DNA from: an uncultured Bacteroidales bacterium | GTDB taxonomy: Bacteria > Bacteroidota > Bacteroidia > Bacteroidales > WCHB1-69 | Length of the DNA stretch: 10,702 bases | Direction of reading: 5' to 3' | Assembly: GCA_937901455.1 (NCBI GenBank) | Contig: CALDIA010000038.1 | Coordinates: 1 to 10,702 of the forward strand | Program-made: the position numbers and the translations under genes | In this document: one piece after another, positions 1 through 6,585 of the stretch | Position numbering within the stretch: the first letter of the stretch is position 1 | Layout: the number at the start of each line of letters is the position of its first letter | The notes under the pieces: model-generated | What the model was told of the DNA's origin: nothing | What the model saw: the letters and a program-made list of their open reading frames with translations, nothing else | Database searches by the model: none

Positions 1-490
1 GGACGCTCTCGGTCTTCTCGATGTATTCGAGGGCCTTCTCTATGCGGTCGGGACCACATTCGTTGTCGGTCTGGCCGGCGAAACGACGGCGCGTGCAGTG
101 ACGGCAGTACATGGAACACATGTCCGTGATTAAGAAAAGTACTCTGTCAGGATAACGGTGGGTGAGACCGGGCACTGGGGAATCCTCGTCCTCATGTAAT
201 GGGTCGAGCAGGTCGGCAGGCGACTGGTGCACCTCCGCACCGGTCGGGATGGCCTGGCGACGGATAGGACAGTGCGGGTTGCTCGGATCAATGAGGCTCA
301 GATAGTACGGCGTGATGGCCATACGCAACGTCTGCAGCGACTTCTTCACGCCTTCTTCCTCCTCTTGAGTCAACTCGATATATTTCTTCAGTTCTTCGAG
401 GGTCTCGACTCTATTGCGGACCTGCCATCTCCAATCATTCCATTCAGCATCGGTAACGTTTGGGAAAAGTTCTTTTCTTCTACTTGCCAT
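1..490 (-). CDS. kamA: Lysine 2,3-aminomutase, N-terminal 163 residues (cut by window edge)
   Basis: This gene was read on the minus strand from ATG at 490-488 and is still open at base 1. The product interconverts L-lysine and L-beta-lysine using a [4Fe-4S] cluster, S-adenosylmethionine and PLP, the first step of anaerobic lysine fermentation in the cytoplasm. The radical-SAM motif CSMYCRHCTRRRFAGQ is visible, with cysteines at residues 125, 129 and 132. These are the same positions as the cluster ligands of the clostridial enzyme, which supports the chosen start. The N-terminus (WNDWRWQVRNR, then YYLSLIDP and CPIRRQAIP) also matches the family. Clostridial KamA has about 416 residues, so roughly 60% is missing, including the PLP lysine. 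The gene lies 119 bp downstream of folC on the same strand but has its own promoter. The family call is secure; membership of a lysine-fermentation cluster cannot be checked because the downstream side is outside the window. Confidence 0.95.
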   Translation of the reverse strand, partial: MASRRKELFPNVTDAEWNDWRWQVRNRVETLEELKKYIELTQEEEEGVKKSLQTLRMAITPYYLSLIDPSNPHCPIRRQAIPTGAEVHQSPADLLDPLHEDEDSPVPGLTHRYPDRVLFLITDMCSMYCRHCTRRRFAGQTDNECGPDRIEKALEYIEKTESV

Positions 491-546
491 AACTCTTTAT
501 TTATTAATGTTTTTTGATTTTATAATACAGATATAAAACAAGGCTG

Positions 547-578
547 CAAATATACAAAAGTCTGATAAATTGTCAAGG
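547..578 (-). promoter_or_regulatory. Bacteroidota-type promoter of kamA
   Basis: On the minus strand, TTGAC (complement of 572-576) is followed 19 bp later by TATATTTG (complement of 547-554), a perfect TAnnTTTG -7 element. It lies about 57 bp upstream of the kamA ATG. The layout fits the -33/-7 promoter of the primary sigma factor in this phylum and implies that kamA can be transcribed independently of folC. Confidence 0.7.
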
Positions 579-609
579 ATAAATAATAACGGGGCGAATT
601 ATGCTGGTG

Positions 610-1890
610 TTAGAGGCTTTCCAGCAGATTTCCCACCACGAAGCAACTGCCTCCGATGAAGATGATGTCATCAGAGGCAGCGTCTTGATCGGCCGAAAGG
701 AATGCCTCCTTGACCGTCGGGAAGATGCGGCAATCCAAGCCAGCCGCTCTCCATAGTTCCGCTAAGTCCTCAGGCTGGACGGCTCTCTCAGTGTCAGCTT
801 TGCAGAGGTAGTAGAGTGCTTTGCGGGGTAGTAGCGGAACGATATGCTCTATATCCTTGTCGTTTACCATCCCCATCACGATGCGCAAGGTGCGACACGG
901 TTTTTCCTCCAGCTGTTTCATTGTCGTTGACAGTCCGCCAACATTGTGCCCTACATCGCAGATGGTGAGTGGCGCTTGGCGTAACACTTGCCAGCGTCCC
1001 ATCAGCCCAGTGTTACGCACCACGTGTTCAATGGCTTCGCGGGTGACATCCTTGTCAAAAGGCAGCATCTCCTCCAATACGCCAATTGCAGTCAAGAAGG
1101 TTCGCAGGTTCAGTCTTTGGTATTCCCCTTCCAGCGGACAATGCACATGCTCGTATAAAATGTTCCCGCCAGTCTCTTTGATGGTACAATCACTCATGGC
1201 TCCGGTAATTTCTATGCCCTCGTCAGCCCGGAATAGGGGAGCGTCCATCCGGTCGGCTATGTCTTTGAATACGGGGTAGCTCTCGGGGTGAAACTCGCCA
1301 ATCACGACAGGTGTCTTAGCCTTGATGATACCTCCTTTCTCATAGGCGATCTTTGCAATGGTGTCGCCCAGCAATTGGGTATGTTCCAGGGAAATGTTGG
1401 TGATGATGGACAGGAGAGGACACAGTACGTTGGTGGCATCCAGACGACCGCCAAGGCCCACCTCGATGATGGCAATGTCAACCCCTTGTCGCACAAAATG
1501 GTCGAAAGCTATAGCGGTGGTAACTTCGAAGAAAGAGGGCTTAATATGGTCGGTAATATGCGAAAAACGGTTAAAGAAGTCCACTACTTCAGCTTCCGTG
1601 ATCATCTGTCCGTTGATGCGGATGCGTTCGCGGAAGTCCACCAAATGCGGGGAGGTGTAGAGCCCGGTTCTGAGACCGCGTTCCATGCAGTATGAGGCCA
1701 TCAGGTGAGCTACAGAGCCTTTGCCGTTGGTGCCTGCAATGTGCACAGCCTTGAACTTGTGCTCGGGGTTGCCGATGGCAGCCAGCAACGCTTCAATGTT
1801 CTCCAATCCCTCTTTGTACGCCGCCGAGCCGACTTTATGGTACATGGGATAAGCTGTAAATATCTGGTCCAAAATATCTTTATAATTCAT
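610..1890 (-). CDS. folC: Bifunctional folylpolyglutamate synthase / dihydrofolate synthase
   Basis: A 426-residue cytoplasmic enzyme that adds glutamate to dihydropteroate and folates with ATP hydrolysis, completing dihydrofolate synthesis and retaining folates in the cell. Visible motifs, in order: P-loop GTNGKGS at 53-59; LYTSPHL at 78-83 with following RERIRING; FFEVTTAIAF at 120-129; EVGLGGRLDATN at 143-154; ITNISLEHTQLLG at 163-175; and YEKGGIIK at 183-190, containing the lysine that is carbamylated in characterised FolC. Mur-ligase C-domain signatures follow: MGRWQVL at 297-303, DVGHNVGG at 312-319 (usually DGAHN), and a C-terminal GGSCFVVGNLL. Length is normal for the family. The start ATG at 1890 precedes a typical N-terminus. 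The gene is transcribed divergently from everything right of 1978. Gly-Ala to Val-Gly within the DxxHN motif is a mild variant; Asp, His and Asn are kept. Bifunctionality is inferred from the family. Confidence 0.95.
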   Translation of the reverse strand: MNYKDILDQIFTAYPMYHKVGSAAYKEGLENIEALLAAIGNPEHKFKAVHIAGTNGKGSVAHLMASYCMERGLRTGLYTSPHLVDFRERIRINGQMITEAEVVDFFNRFSHITDHIKPSFFEVTTAIAFDHFVRQGVDIAIIEVGLGGRLDATNVLCPLLSIITNISLEHTQLLGDTIAKIAYEKGGIIKAKTPVVIGEFHPESYPVFKDIADRMDAPLFRADEGIEITGAMSDCTIKETGGNILYEHVHCPLEGEYQRLNLRTFLTAIGVLEEMLPFDKDVTREAIEHVVRNTGLMGRWQVLRQAPLTICDVGHNVGGLSTTMKQLEEKPCRTLRIVMGMVNDKDIEHIVPLLPRKALYYLCKADTERAVQPEDLAELWRAAGLDCRIFPTVKEAFLSADQDAASDDIIFIGGSCFVVGNLLESL

Positions 1891-1913
1891 AGGACATTAT
1901 CTGATTGCGGCTG

Positions 1914-1921
1914 CAAATATC
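1914..1921 (-). promoter_or_regulatory. Possible weak -7 element of folC
   Basis: The minus-strand sequence GATATTTG (complement of 1914-1921), about 24 bp upstream of the folC ATG, matches TAnnTTTG except for the first base. It is followed by GCAGCC, like the kamA promoter. No clear -33 TTTG lies 19-21 bp further upstream, so this is tentative. Confidence 0.35.
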
Positions 1922-1977
1922 GTAAAAATAATGTTCGCTTGTCTGGGGTCCGCTTCCTAATATCCACCAAGTCACTA

Positions 1978-2087
1978 ATGAAAGACCCCATTGAAATAAC
2001 CCGATACTATGTGCCGAAGCTGCTGACAAGCGCGACAGATAATTACTGGCGTTCATGGTCGGTGACTATGATACCATGTGTATAGTT
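1978..2087 (+). pseudogene. Decayed DUF5618 gene fragment (relic of the gene at 7504)
   Basis: The start, encoding MKDPIE..RYYV, matches the start of the intact DUF5618 gene at 7504 (MEMKDPIEEARRYV). After the valine codon, about 175 bp are missing relative to the intact copy, which shifts the frame. From 2016 the sequence resumes in another frame as EAADKRDR-stop-LLAFMVGDYDTMCIV, against EAAGKRDRKLLAFIVGGYDTMHLV in the intact gene. The stop is TAA at 2040-2042, where the intact copy has a lysine codon. At DNA level, 2019-2078 aligns without gaps to 7726-7785. Homology fades after about 2087, so the C-terminal part is also lost. There is no recognisable promoter. It sits immediately left of the 36-bp element shared by both cassette copies. 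Confidence 0.8.
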
Positions 2088-2104
2088 AAGCTTTAGATTT
2101 TTTG

Positions 2105-2170
2105 CTACCGTGTGCGCTGAAAAATGATGTGATTTTATGGATGAATTACTGAAAAAAGTTACTATCTTTG
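2105..2170 (+). promoter_or_regulatory. Duplicated upstream element with imperfect palindrome, plus -7 promoter
   Basis: Positions 2105-2140 are identical over 36 bp to 7943-7978, although the flanking non-coding DNA has diverged. Inside lies AAAATGATGTGATTTT (2121-2136), an imperfect palindrome with 6 of 8 pairs matching. A perfect TAnnTTTG element, TATCTTTG, is at 2163-2170, placing transcription start near 2176 and the palindrome centre about 47 bp upstream of it. That position suits a regulator-binding site. No good -33 TTTG is present (ATG at 2141-2143, 19 bp from the -7 element), which suggests a need for an activator. The regulatory role is inferred. Confidence 0.55.
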
Positions 2171-2188
2171 CAACCTCAAACGATAGCT

Positions 2189-2761
2189 ATGACTCCTAAC
2201 GAAAACGACATCCTAACACTCCGCTCCATGGTGGAGGAGTCCGTCTCGCGCAAGATGAAGACCCCGGCCGACTTCCAGTTCCTCACCGGCGTGATCCAGG
2301 AACGCTGCAAGGAGACACTCGGCGTGACCACCCTCAAGCGCATCTGGGGCTACATCGACGGCTACGACACCACCCGCTACTCCACGCTCTCCGTCTTGGC
2401 CCGCTGCGTGGGCTTCCACGACTGGGACGACTTCTGCGAGAATCACAATAGAGCAGGTGAATCCTCGAACATGGTCCTCGGTCGCGCCCTCAACGCGGCC
2501 AGTTTGGATGTGGGCGACTGCGTGAACATTTCCTGGTCGCCCGACCGCCGGGTGCAGCTCGAACATCTCGGCAATGAAAGATTCGAGGTGCTGCGAAGCG
2601 AGAACTCCAAGCTCAAGCCCGGCGACACCTTCCACTGCACCTGCTTCATCCTCGGGGAGCCTCTCTACTTGGACAACTTCGTGCGCGGCGCTAACCCGCC
2701 GACCCTCTTCGTGGTGGGCAACAAGGGCGGACTCACGGAAGTGCGGCGGAAGCGGGAGTGA
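2189..2761 (+). CDS. Regulator-like protein with TTLKRIWGY-type N-terminal domain (Bacteroidales multicopy family)
   Basis: A 190-residue cytoplasmic protein of unproven function. The start is ATG at 2189. An in-frame TTG at 2168 lies inside the promoter -7 element and cannot be the start; the leader is then about 12 nt. Residues 1-87 form a domain common in Bacteroidota proteins: KMKTPADFQFL at 22-32, then GVTTLKRIWGYIDG at 45-58, then STLSVLARCVGFHDWDDFC at 65-83. It resembles a helix-turn-helix DNA-binding unit, but that is inference from the pattern. Residues about 105-185 look like a small beta-rich domain: VGDCVNISWSPDRRVQLEHL, RFEVLRSENSKL, GDTFHCTCFILGEPLYLDNF and a C-terminal FVVGNKGGLT. 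The gene is clearly GC-rich (38 of 60 bases at 2341-2400) compared with the block to its right. A broken paralogue lies at 8028. It could be a transcription factor or a nucleic-acid-binding accessory protein. Confidence 0.75.
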   Translation: MTPNENDILTLRSMVEESVSRKMKTPADFQFLTGVIQERCKETLGVTTLKRIWGYIDGYDTTRYSTLSVLARCVGFHDWDDFCENHNRAGESSNMVLGRALNAASLDVGDCVNISWSPDRRVQLEHLGNERFEVLRSENSKLKPGDTFHCTCFILGEPLYLDNFVRGANPPTLFVVGNKGGLTEVRRKRE

Positions 2762-2768
2762 CGGCGAG

Positions 2769-2804
2769 CACATCGTTCCTATCGGTTGTGTTTTTGTTTT
2801 TTTT
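2769..2804 (+). terminator. Possible weak terminator after the regulator-like gene
   Basis: A short imperfect stem (CACA at 2769-2772 with TGTG at 2787-2790) is followed by TTTTTG and a run of eight T at 2797-2804. The T-tract is convincing but the stem is poor. The position, just after the stop codon and before the next gene, fits. Confidence 0.3.
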
Positions 2805-2824
2805 CGTCACTCATGCAATAATCC

Positions 2825-2862
2825 TATAACTAATTCGTTTATTAGTTATAAACTTATTAGTT
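2825..2862 (+). promoter_or_regulatory. AT-rich palindrome and extra half-site upstream of the ATPase gene
   Basis: Perfect 10-bp inverted repeats, TATAACTAAT (2825-2834) and ATTAGTTATA (2841-2850), flank a 6-nt spacer. TTATTAGTT at 2839-2847 recurs at 2854-2862, a direct repeat spaced 15 bp. The group ends 7 bp before the ATPase ATG. No TAnnTTTG element is visible between 2762 and 2869. The arrangement looks like an operator for a dimeric repressor, possibly autoregulatory, but this is inferred. Confidence 0.45.
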
Positions 2863-2869
2863 CAAAAGT

Positions 2870-3991
2870 ATGGAAAAACTATTCGAGTTCGGGAAAACGG
2901 TGAGTGGCAACACCTTCACAGACAGAAAAAAAGAAACAGAGAAACTGGTCTCCAATTTTAACTTTGGAGTGAACACGTTCATGGTTTCACCTCGACGATG
3001 GGGAAAGACCTCGTTGGTGAAGAAAGTGAAAGAATTAACGGAGAACGACAACCTCAAGGTCGTGTATGTGGATGTTCAGAGATGTCGTAACAAGGAAGAG
3101 TTCTGTGAAAGGGTCGCATCGGCCGTCCTCACCCAAACATCAAACAAAATCGAGGAATGGATAGGACATGCGAAAGAGTTTCTCAGCCGCTTCAGCATTG
3201 GCGTTAACGCGTCTCCAGACCCTATGACAGAGATGAGTGTCAAACTACAAATCTCACCGAAGGAACGTTCCATTGACGATCTGCTACAACTTCCCGAACG
3301 CATCGCGGAACGTAAAGGTTTCCGTATAGTATTGTGCATAGACGAATTCCAACAAATTGGCAATTACCCAGACAGCTTGCAGTTTCAAACTGAACTGCGA
3401 TCCGTTTGGCAGCACCACGAATACACCTCCTATTGTCTGTTCGGAAGCAGAAAGCACATGATGGAGGCTCTTTTCGATGACGAAACGAAACCGTTTTACA
3501 AATTCGGAGACATTTTGTATCTACCACGTATTTCTGCCAATTATTGGGTAAAATACATCACCGACAAGTTCAAACAGGAAGAGAAACAGATTACAAGAAA
3601 TCAGGCGTTATGGATTGTGGAAAAAGTTGACGGGAACTCTTCCTACGTTCAACAACTATCCTGGTATGTGTTCCAGAGAACCACAAAGAAAGTATCCGAC
3701 AGGACCTTAAATGAGGCACTTCGTGAGCTGATTGAGCAGTGCAACGACCTTTTCGAGACCAAAACGGATGATCTCACGGCCTATCAGATGAACTTCCTCC
3801 GCGCCATCGCAAACGGCCACCATACAGGCCTCTCGTCTGCCCAAATCATCCACGAATATCACCTGGGGTCATCCGCCAATGTGAACATCATTAAAAAATC
3901 ACTCACCGACAAAGATCTCATCCTAACAGAAAACAAAGAGATTTACCTGGCAGACCCCGTAATGGGATTGTGGCTACAGATGGAGCCTTAA
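2870..3991 (+). CDS. AAA/STAND-type ATPase (ATPase_2-like), 373 aa
   Basis: A complete 373-residue cytoplasmic P-loop ATPase. Walker A is SPRRWGKTSLV at 40-50, with Ser in place of the usual first Gly. Walker B is IVLCIDEF at 153-160. A sensor-like stretch, YCLFGSRKHMM, is at 188-198. The N-terminal FTDRKKETEKL at 16-26 is the conserved entry motif of this family. The C-terminus (about 310-373), LSSAQIIHEY..SANVNIIKKSLTDKDLI, reads as a winged-helix DNA-binding domain. This architecture matches the archaeal-ATPase-like branch (ATPase_2, MNS-type STAND). No nuclease domain of the DUF234 kind follows, so the protein ends with the winged helix. Biological roles in this family are mostly unknown; several members lie in mobile or defence-rich regions. 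The gene is AT-richer than its left neighbour and has a palindromic region directly upstream. An independent promoter follows it at 4139, so it may be a single-gene transcript. Confidence 0.85.
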   Translation: MEKLFEFGKTVSGNTFTDRKKETEKLVSNFNFGVNTFMVSPRRWGKTSLVKKVKELTENDNLKVVYVDVQRCRNKEEFCERVASAVLTQTSNKIEEWIGHAKEFLSRFSIGVNASPDPMTEMSVKLQISPKERSIDDLLQLPERIAERKGFRIVLCIDEFQQIGNYPDSLQFQTELRSVWQHHEYTSYCLFGSRKHMMEALFDDETKPFYKFGDILYLPRISANYWVKYITDKFKQEEKQITRNQALWIVEKVDGNSSYVQQLSWYVFQRTTKKVSDRTLNEALRELIEQCNDLFETKTDDLTAYQMNFLRAIANGHHTGLSSAQIIHEYHLGSSANVNIIKKSLTDKDLILTENKEIYLADPVMGLWLQMEP

Positions 3992-4138
3992 CCTGAATTA
4001 TACGGCGAACTCACCCTGCCTAAATCTCCACGAGCCGGAAAAAATTCAGTTCGCGGAAGAAAATGACATCCCAAAACTCCTCCACGAACAAATATGGCGT
4101 CACCCTTGACAACCTTTTCGATTGAGAGCACCCTTAAT

Positions 4139-4186
4139 TCGGACCAAATCGGACCAAACAACCAATCCATCAAGTTGTTATTTTTG
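4139..4186 (+). promoter_or_regulatory. Promoter of the exported repeat protein with tandem TCGGACCAAA boxes
   Basis: A perfect -7 element, TATTTTTG, lies at 4179-4186. Upstream, TCGGACCAAA occurs twice head-to-tail with no gap (4139-4148 and 4149-4158), a 10-bp period of one helical turn. The boxes would lie about 34-53 bp upstream of a start site near 4191, the usual place for an activator or a repressor dimer. No -33 TTTG is visible. The rest of the gap between the ATPase and this gene (3992-4138) shows nothing I can assign. Confidence 0.55.
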
Positions 4187-4220
4187 CGGCGTGAAATCAC
4201 AGGCAAAGGATTTCACGCCG
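4187..4220 (+). terminator. 12-bp perfect hairpin at the promoter/leader (terminator- or attenuator-like)
   Basis: CGGCGTGAAATC (4187-4198) and GATTTCACGCCG (4209-4220) are perfect complements around a 10-nt loop, followed by TTCTTATTATA. It begins on the base after the -7 element, so the transcript of the exported protein would start inside or at the left arm. It may end ATPase transcription, stabilise or attenuate the downstream mRNA, or be bound as DNA. The structure is certain; the role is not. Confidence 0.55.
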
Positions 4221-4246
4221 TTCTTATTATAAGTAGCATTAAAAAT

Positions 4247-6529
4247 ATGAAAAACATCTCGATTTTTTTTACTTTGGTTTTGACGGTCTGTGCATCACTA
4301 TCCTATGGACAGCAATTGAAAACATATACAAACAAAAATTACGAAACTTCCTGCGGAGTTCCAGGCACGCTGACATACTCTTATTACGAAGGTAGTAACG
4401 GTGACTACGTAAAACATGGAAAATACACGGTCAGCGCATCCGAGACACTTCCGAAATATTGGAGCAGAACCCTAAAAGATTATGTGACAAGATCCACAAA
4501 ATATTCGGCTACCGCTAATTTCAAGGACGGATGGTTAAATGGCACTGTGACAGTTACCGTAACCACCACAGAAGCTACGGCCTCCAAAAAAGGGACATCT
4601 ATCTCTTCTCTGACAGCCAACTTCAAGGATGGTATGCCGCACGGTGCTTGGAAAATGACAAGAACTACAGATGGGAAAAAAACGTATTCGATTTCTGCGA
4701 ACTTCTCAAATGGGGTATTAGTTGGATCATTTGAGTTGAACGACTATTTGAAAGGGCAATTCGACGAAGACGGTTTTTATACAGGCAAATGGATAGGTAA
4801 GAGTGGAGACGACTACGAATACAATTTTATCAATGGTGTGTATGTGTCACTCTATGAGCGGAAAGACGGGAAAGTTATTTGGTCGCTTCCTGAGAATGAA
4901 GATGAAAAAGAGTTGTACAAAAAGTTTGCTGAAAGGCAGATGACCCGTGAAGAACTGGAGGAGTCTGGGTATTCTGTTAAAATCACCTCGGCAAATTTGT
5001 TGGGGACTGAAGGCCCTGAATTTATGAATACCATTCTGTATAAAGGAAATGACTGCTTTGGTCTGAGCGCAATTGGCGGAGACAAAACATTGGATAGGAA
5101 ACGTTCAGAAAAACGTGTGATGGGAAAATATATTCGGATAACGAAGGAGAGAGATGTGAAGGTCTTTAAAGCTGGAGAATTCGAGAGGTATGCAAAAAAA
5201 ATAGAGAACCTTTTGAAAAATGAATTTTTTGAAGATAAAGAGCAACTTTCATCTGCCAAAGTGCTATGGGAAGGCTATAGTGTGAGTCAAGGGCAAATGC
5301 CTTACCAATACCGTTCGTATTTGGCCAAAGAGCTATGGGAAAGCTATCGTGTGAGTCAAGAGCAAAAGGATTTGCTTACGAATTTGTACAATCAATATAT
5401 CCAAGAGTGGCGGCCAGCCAAGCTACAACGTGTCGAAGAGGAGAAACGTCTCGCTGAAGAGGCCCGGCAAAAAGAAATTGAAAAGGCATTTAATGACTTC
5501 GCATCAGCAGCCCTTGATAAAATTGTATCCGTTTCATCAAAAAGAGCTGATATGAAAATATTCGGTCCCGAAACTGTCATTGCCGTAGATTATGACAATG
5601 ATAGGATATGGAGTGAACTATTCTCCAGCAGGTCATCTTTACGTGATAAGATCGGGAAACAATTAAAGGACTTTTGTCCAGCAGCATCTTATAAGATTGA
5701 TTCCGTGGATGTTGCAAACGGAACAGTGTATTGTACAATTGAAAAATACAACAAAAAGGAGGGTTCACAATATTGGCAAACACAACTTGTTTTTAATTCA
5801 ACGAACATTGATTTGGATCAATCTTTTGTTTTCAATAAAGCAGTTCGTGTCAGGGGCGATTGGGATGAAATCCGTGATCTGCAACAGATGATTGAAAATA
5901 ACAAGAATAAGATAATCGAACAGGCCGGAAAAGATTATTCTGACGTTGTCAAGTCGTACAATTCCGAGCATAAGGACTACAATTTAAAGGTGTCGGACGA
6001 TCTGAAGGAAACAATAAGTAGATTGAACAATTTCACAAAAATCCAACATGGTTATATGAAATTCATTGACTTAAGAGGTTTGGTGGCGAATAAGCATAAA
6101 CAAATTATGGACAAATGCAGCAAAGACTATGCGGATGTCGCAAAAGCGTACTCATCGTATTTGAAAGGGTATAATGTCGCTATTTCTTCAGACACGAACG
6201 AAAGCTACAAACGGTTAAATGATTTGATGACCGTTCAAGATAATTGCGCGAATTTCATTGATTTACGAAAGGTTATTACAGAAAATAATAGCAAATTATC
6301 AAACAACAAGTCCGCCAAAAATATTGTTAAAGTTTACTCCACGTATATGAAATCTGTGGACCTGACATGGACTTCAGAATCAAACTGCTGCGACAAGCTA
6401 CAGAAAGCTATTGATATCCAGAAACAATTCCAGACGGCCGTCTCTTCTTCCAATGCCGCCGAATTGGATCTGAAAGTTAAAAAACTGAAAGACAAAAGCG
6501 TGGATAATGTCTTAAAAGAGCTGAAATAA
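4247..6529 (+). CDS. Exported protein with MORN-like repeats and three 64-aa C-terminal repeats
   Basis: I do not recognise a named family for this 760-residue protein. The start is ATG at 4247, because MKNISIFFTLVLTVCASLSYG is a Sec signal peptide (cleavage probably near residues 21-22) and a good promoter lies just upstream at 4179; the frame is open further upstream only because it runs through that promoter. Residues about 85-205 contain five YwqK/MORN-like units of the type NFKDGWLNGT: 91-100, 126-135, 152-161, 170-181 and 193-200. Residues 337-350 and 360-373 are a duplicated segment. Residues 391-425 are rich in Glu, Lys and Arg and look like a coiled coil. Residues 542-605, 606-669 and about 670-731 are three helical repeats. 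There is no lipobox and no obvious membrane anchor, so the protein is probably periplasmic or secreted. Composition is very AT-rich (17 G+C of 60 at 6001-6060). The glycosylase gene follows after 56 bp and is probably co-transcribed. A surface or envelope role is inference. Confidence 0.8.
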   Translation: MKNISIFFTLVLTVCASLSYGQQLKTYTNKNYETSCGVPGTLTYSYYEGSNGDYVKHGKYTVSASETLPKYWSRTLKDYVTRSTKYSATANFKDGWLNGTVTVTVTTTEATASKKGTSISSLTANFKDGMPHGAWKMTRTTDGKKTYSISANFSNGVLVGSFELNDYLKGQFDEDGFYTGKWIGKSGDDYEYNFINGVYVSLYERKDGKVIWSLPENEDEKELYKKFAERQMTREELEESGYSVKITSANLLGTEGPEFMNTILYKGNDCFGLSAIGGDKTLDRKRSEKRVMGKYIRITKERDVKVFKAGEFERYAKKIENLLKNEFFEDKEQLSSAKVLWEGYSVSQGQMPYQYRSYLAKELWESYRVSQEQKDLLTNLYNQYIQEWRPAKLQRVEEEKRLAEEARQKEIEKAFNDFASAALDKIVSVSSKRADMKIFGPETVIAVDYDNDRIWSELFSSRSSLRDKIGKQLKDFCPAASYKIDSVDVANGTVYCTIEKYNKKEGSQYWQTQLVFNSTNIDLDQSFVFNKAVRVRGDWDEIRDLQQMIENNKNKIIEQAGKDYSDVVKSYNSEHKDYNLKVSDDLKETISRLNNFTKIQHGYMKFIDLRGLVANKHKQIMDKCSKDYADVAKAYSSYLKGYNVAISSDTNESYKRLNDLMTVQDNCANFIDLRKVITENNSKLSNNKSAKNIVKVYSTYMKSVDLTWTSESNCCDKLQKAIDIQKQFQTAVSSSNAAELDLKVKKLKDKSVDNVLKELK
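5255..5366 (+). repeat. In-frame 69-bp tandem duplication inside the exported protein gene
   Basis: The segment 5255-5297 recurs with few changes at 5324-5366, an offset of 69 bp (23 codons). The encoded units are AKVLWEGYSVSQGQ and AKELWESYRVSQEQ. The frame is preserved, so the copy expands the protein without breaking it. Confidence 0.75.
5870..6445 (+). repeat. Three protein-level repeats of 64 residues
   Basis: Units start at IRDLQQMIENN, FIDLRGLVANK and FIDLRKVITEN, spaced exactly 64 residues (192 bp). Each has a central KDYADVAKAYSSY-like helix and a later RLNDLMTVQ-like helix. The third unit is more divergent (KNIVKVYSTYMKS, KLQKAIDIQ). Conservation is at protein rather than DNA level, so these are old duplications. 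Confidence 0.7.
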
Positions 6530-6585
6530 TATTGGTCACCGGAAAGGAAAAACGTAAAGTATTACCAATCAAATTAAAGAGAAAC

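Noticed and set aside
2213..2773. 186-codon open frame on the minus strand
   Set aside because: It is antisense to the regulator-like gene, whose family motifs and promoter are clear. The open frame follows from its GC-rich codon use.
3992..4105. A frame after the ATPase reading as ..PEKIQFAEENDIPKLLHEQIWRHP, ended by TGA
   Set aside because: The composition looks coding-like and may be a gene remnant, but it has no start, no promoter and no family match I recognise.
4094..4246. Upstream in-frame extension of the exported protein
   Set aside because: It would run through the promoter boxes and hairpin and bury the signal peptide 51 residues inside the protein.
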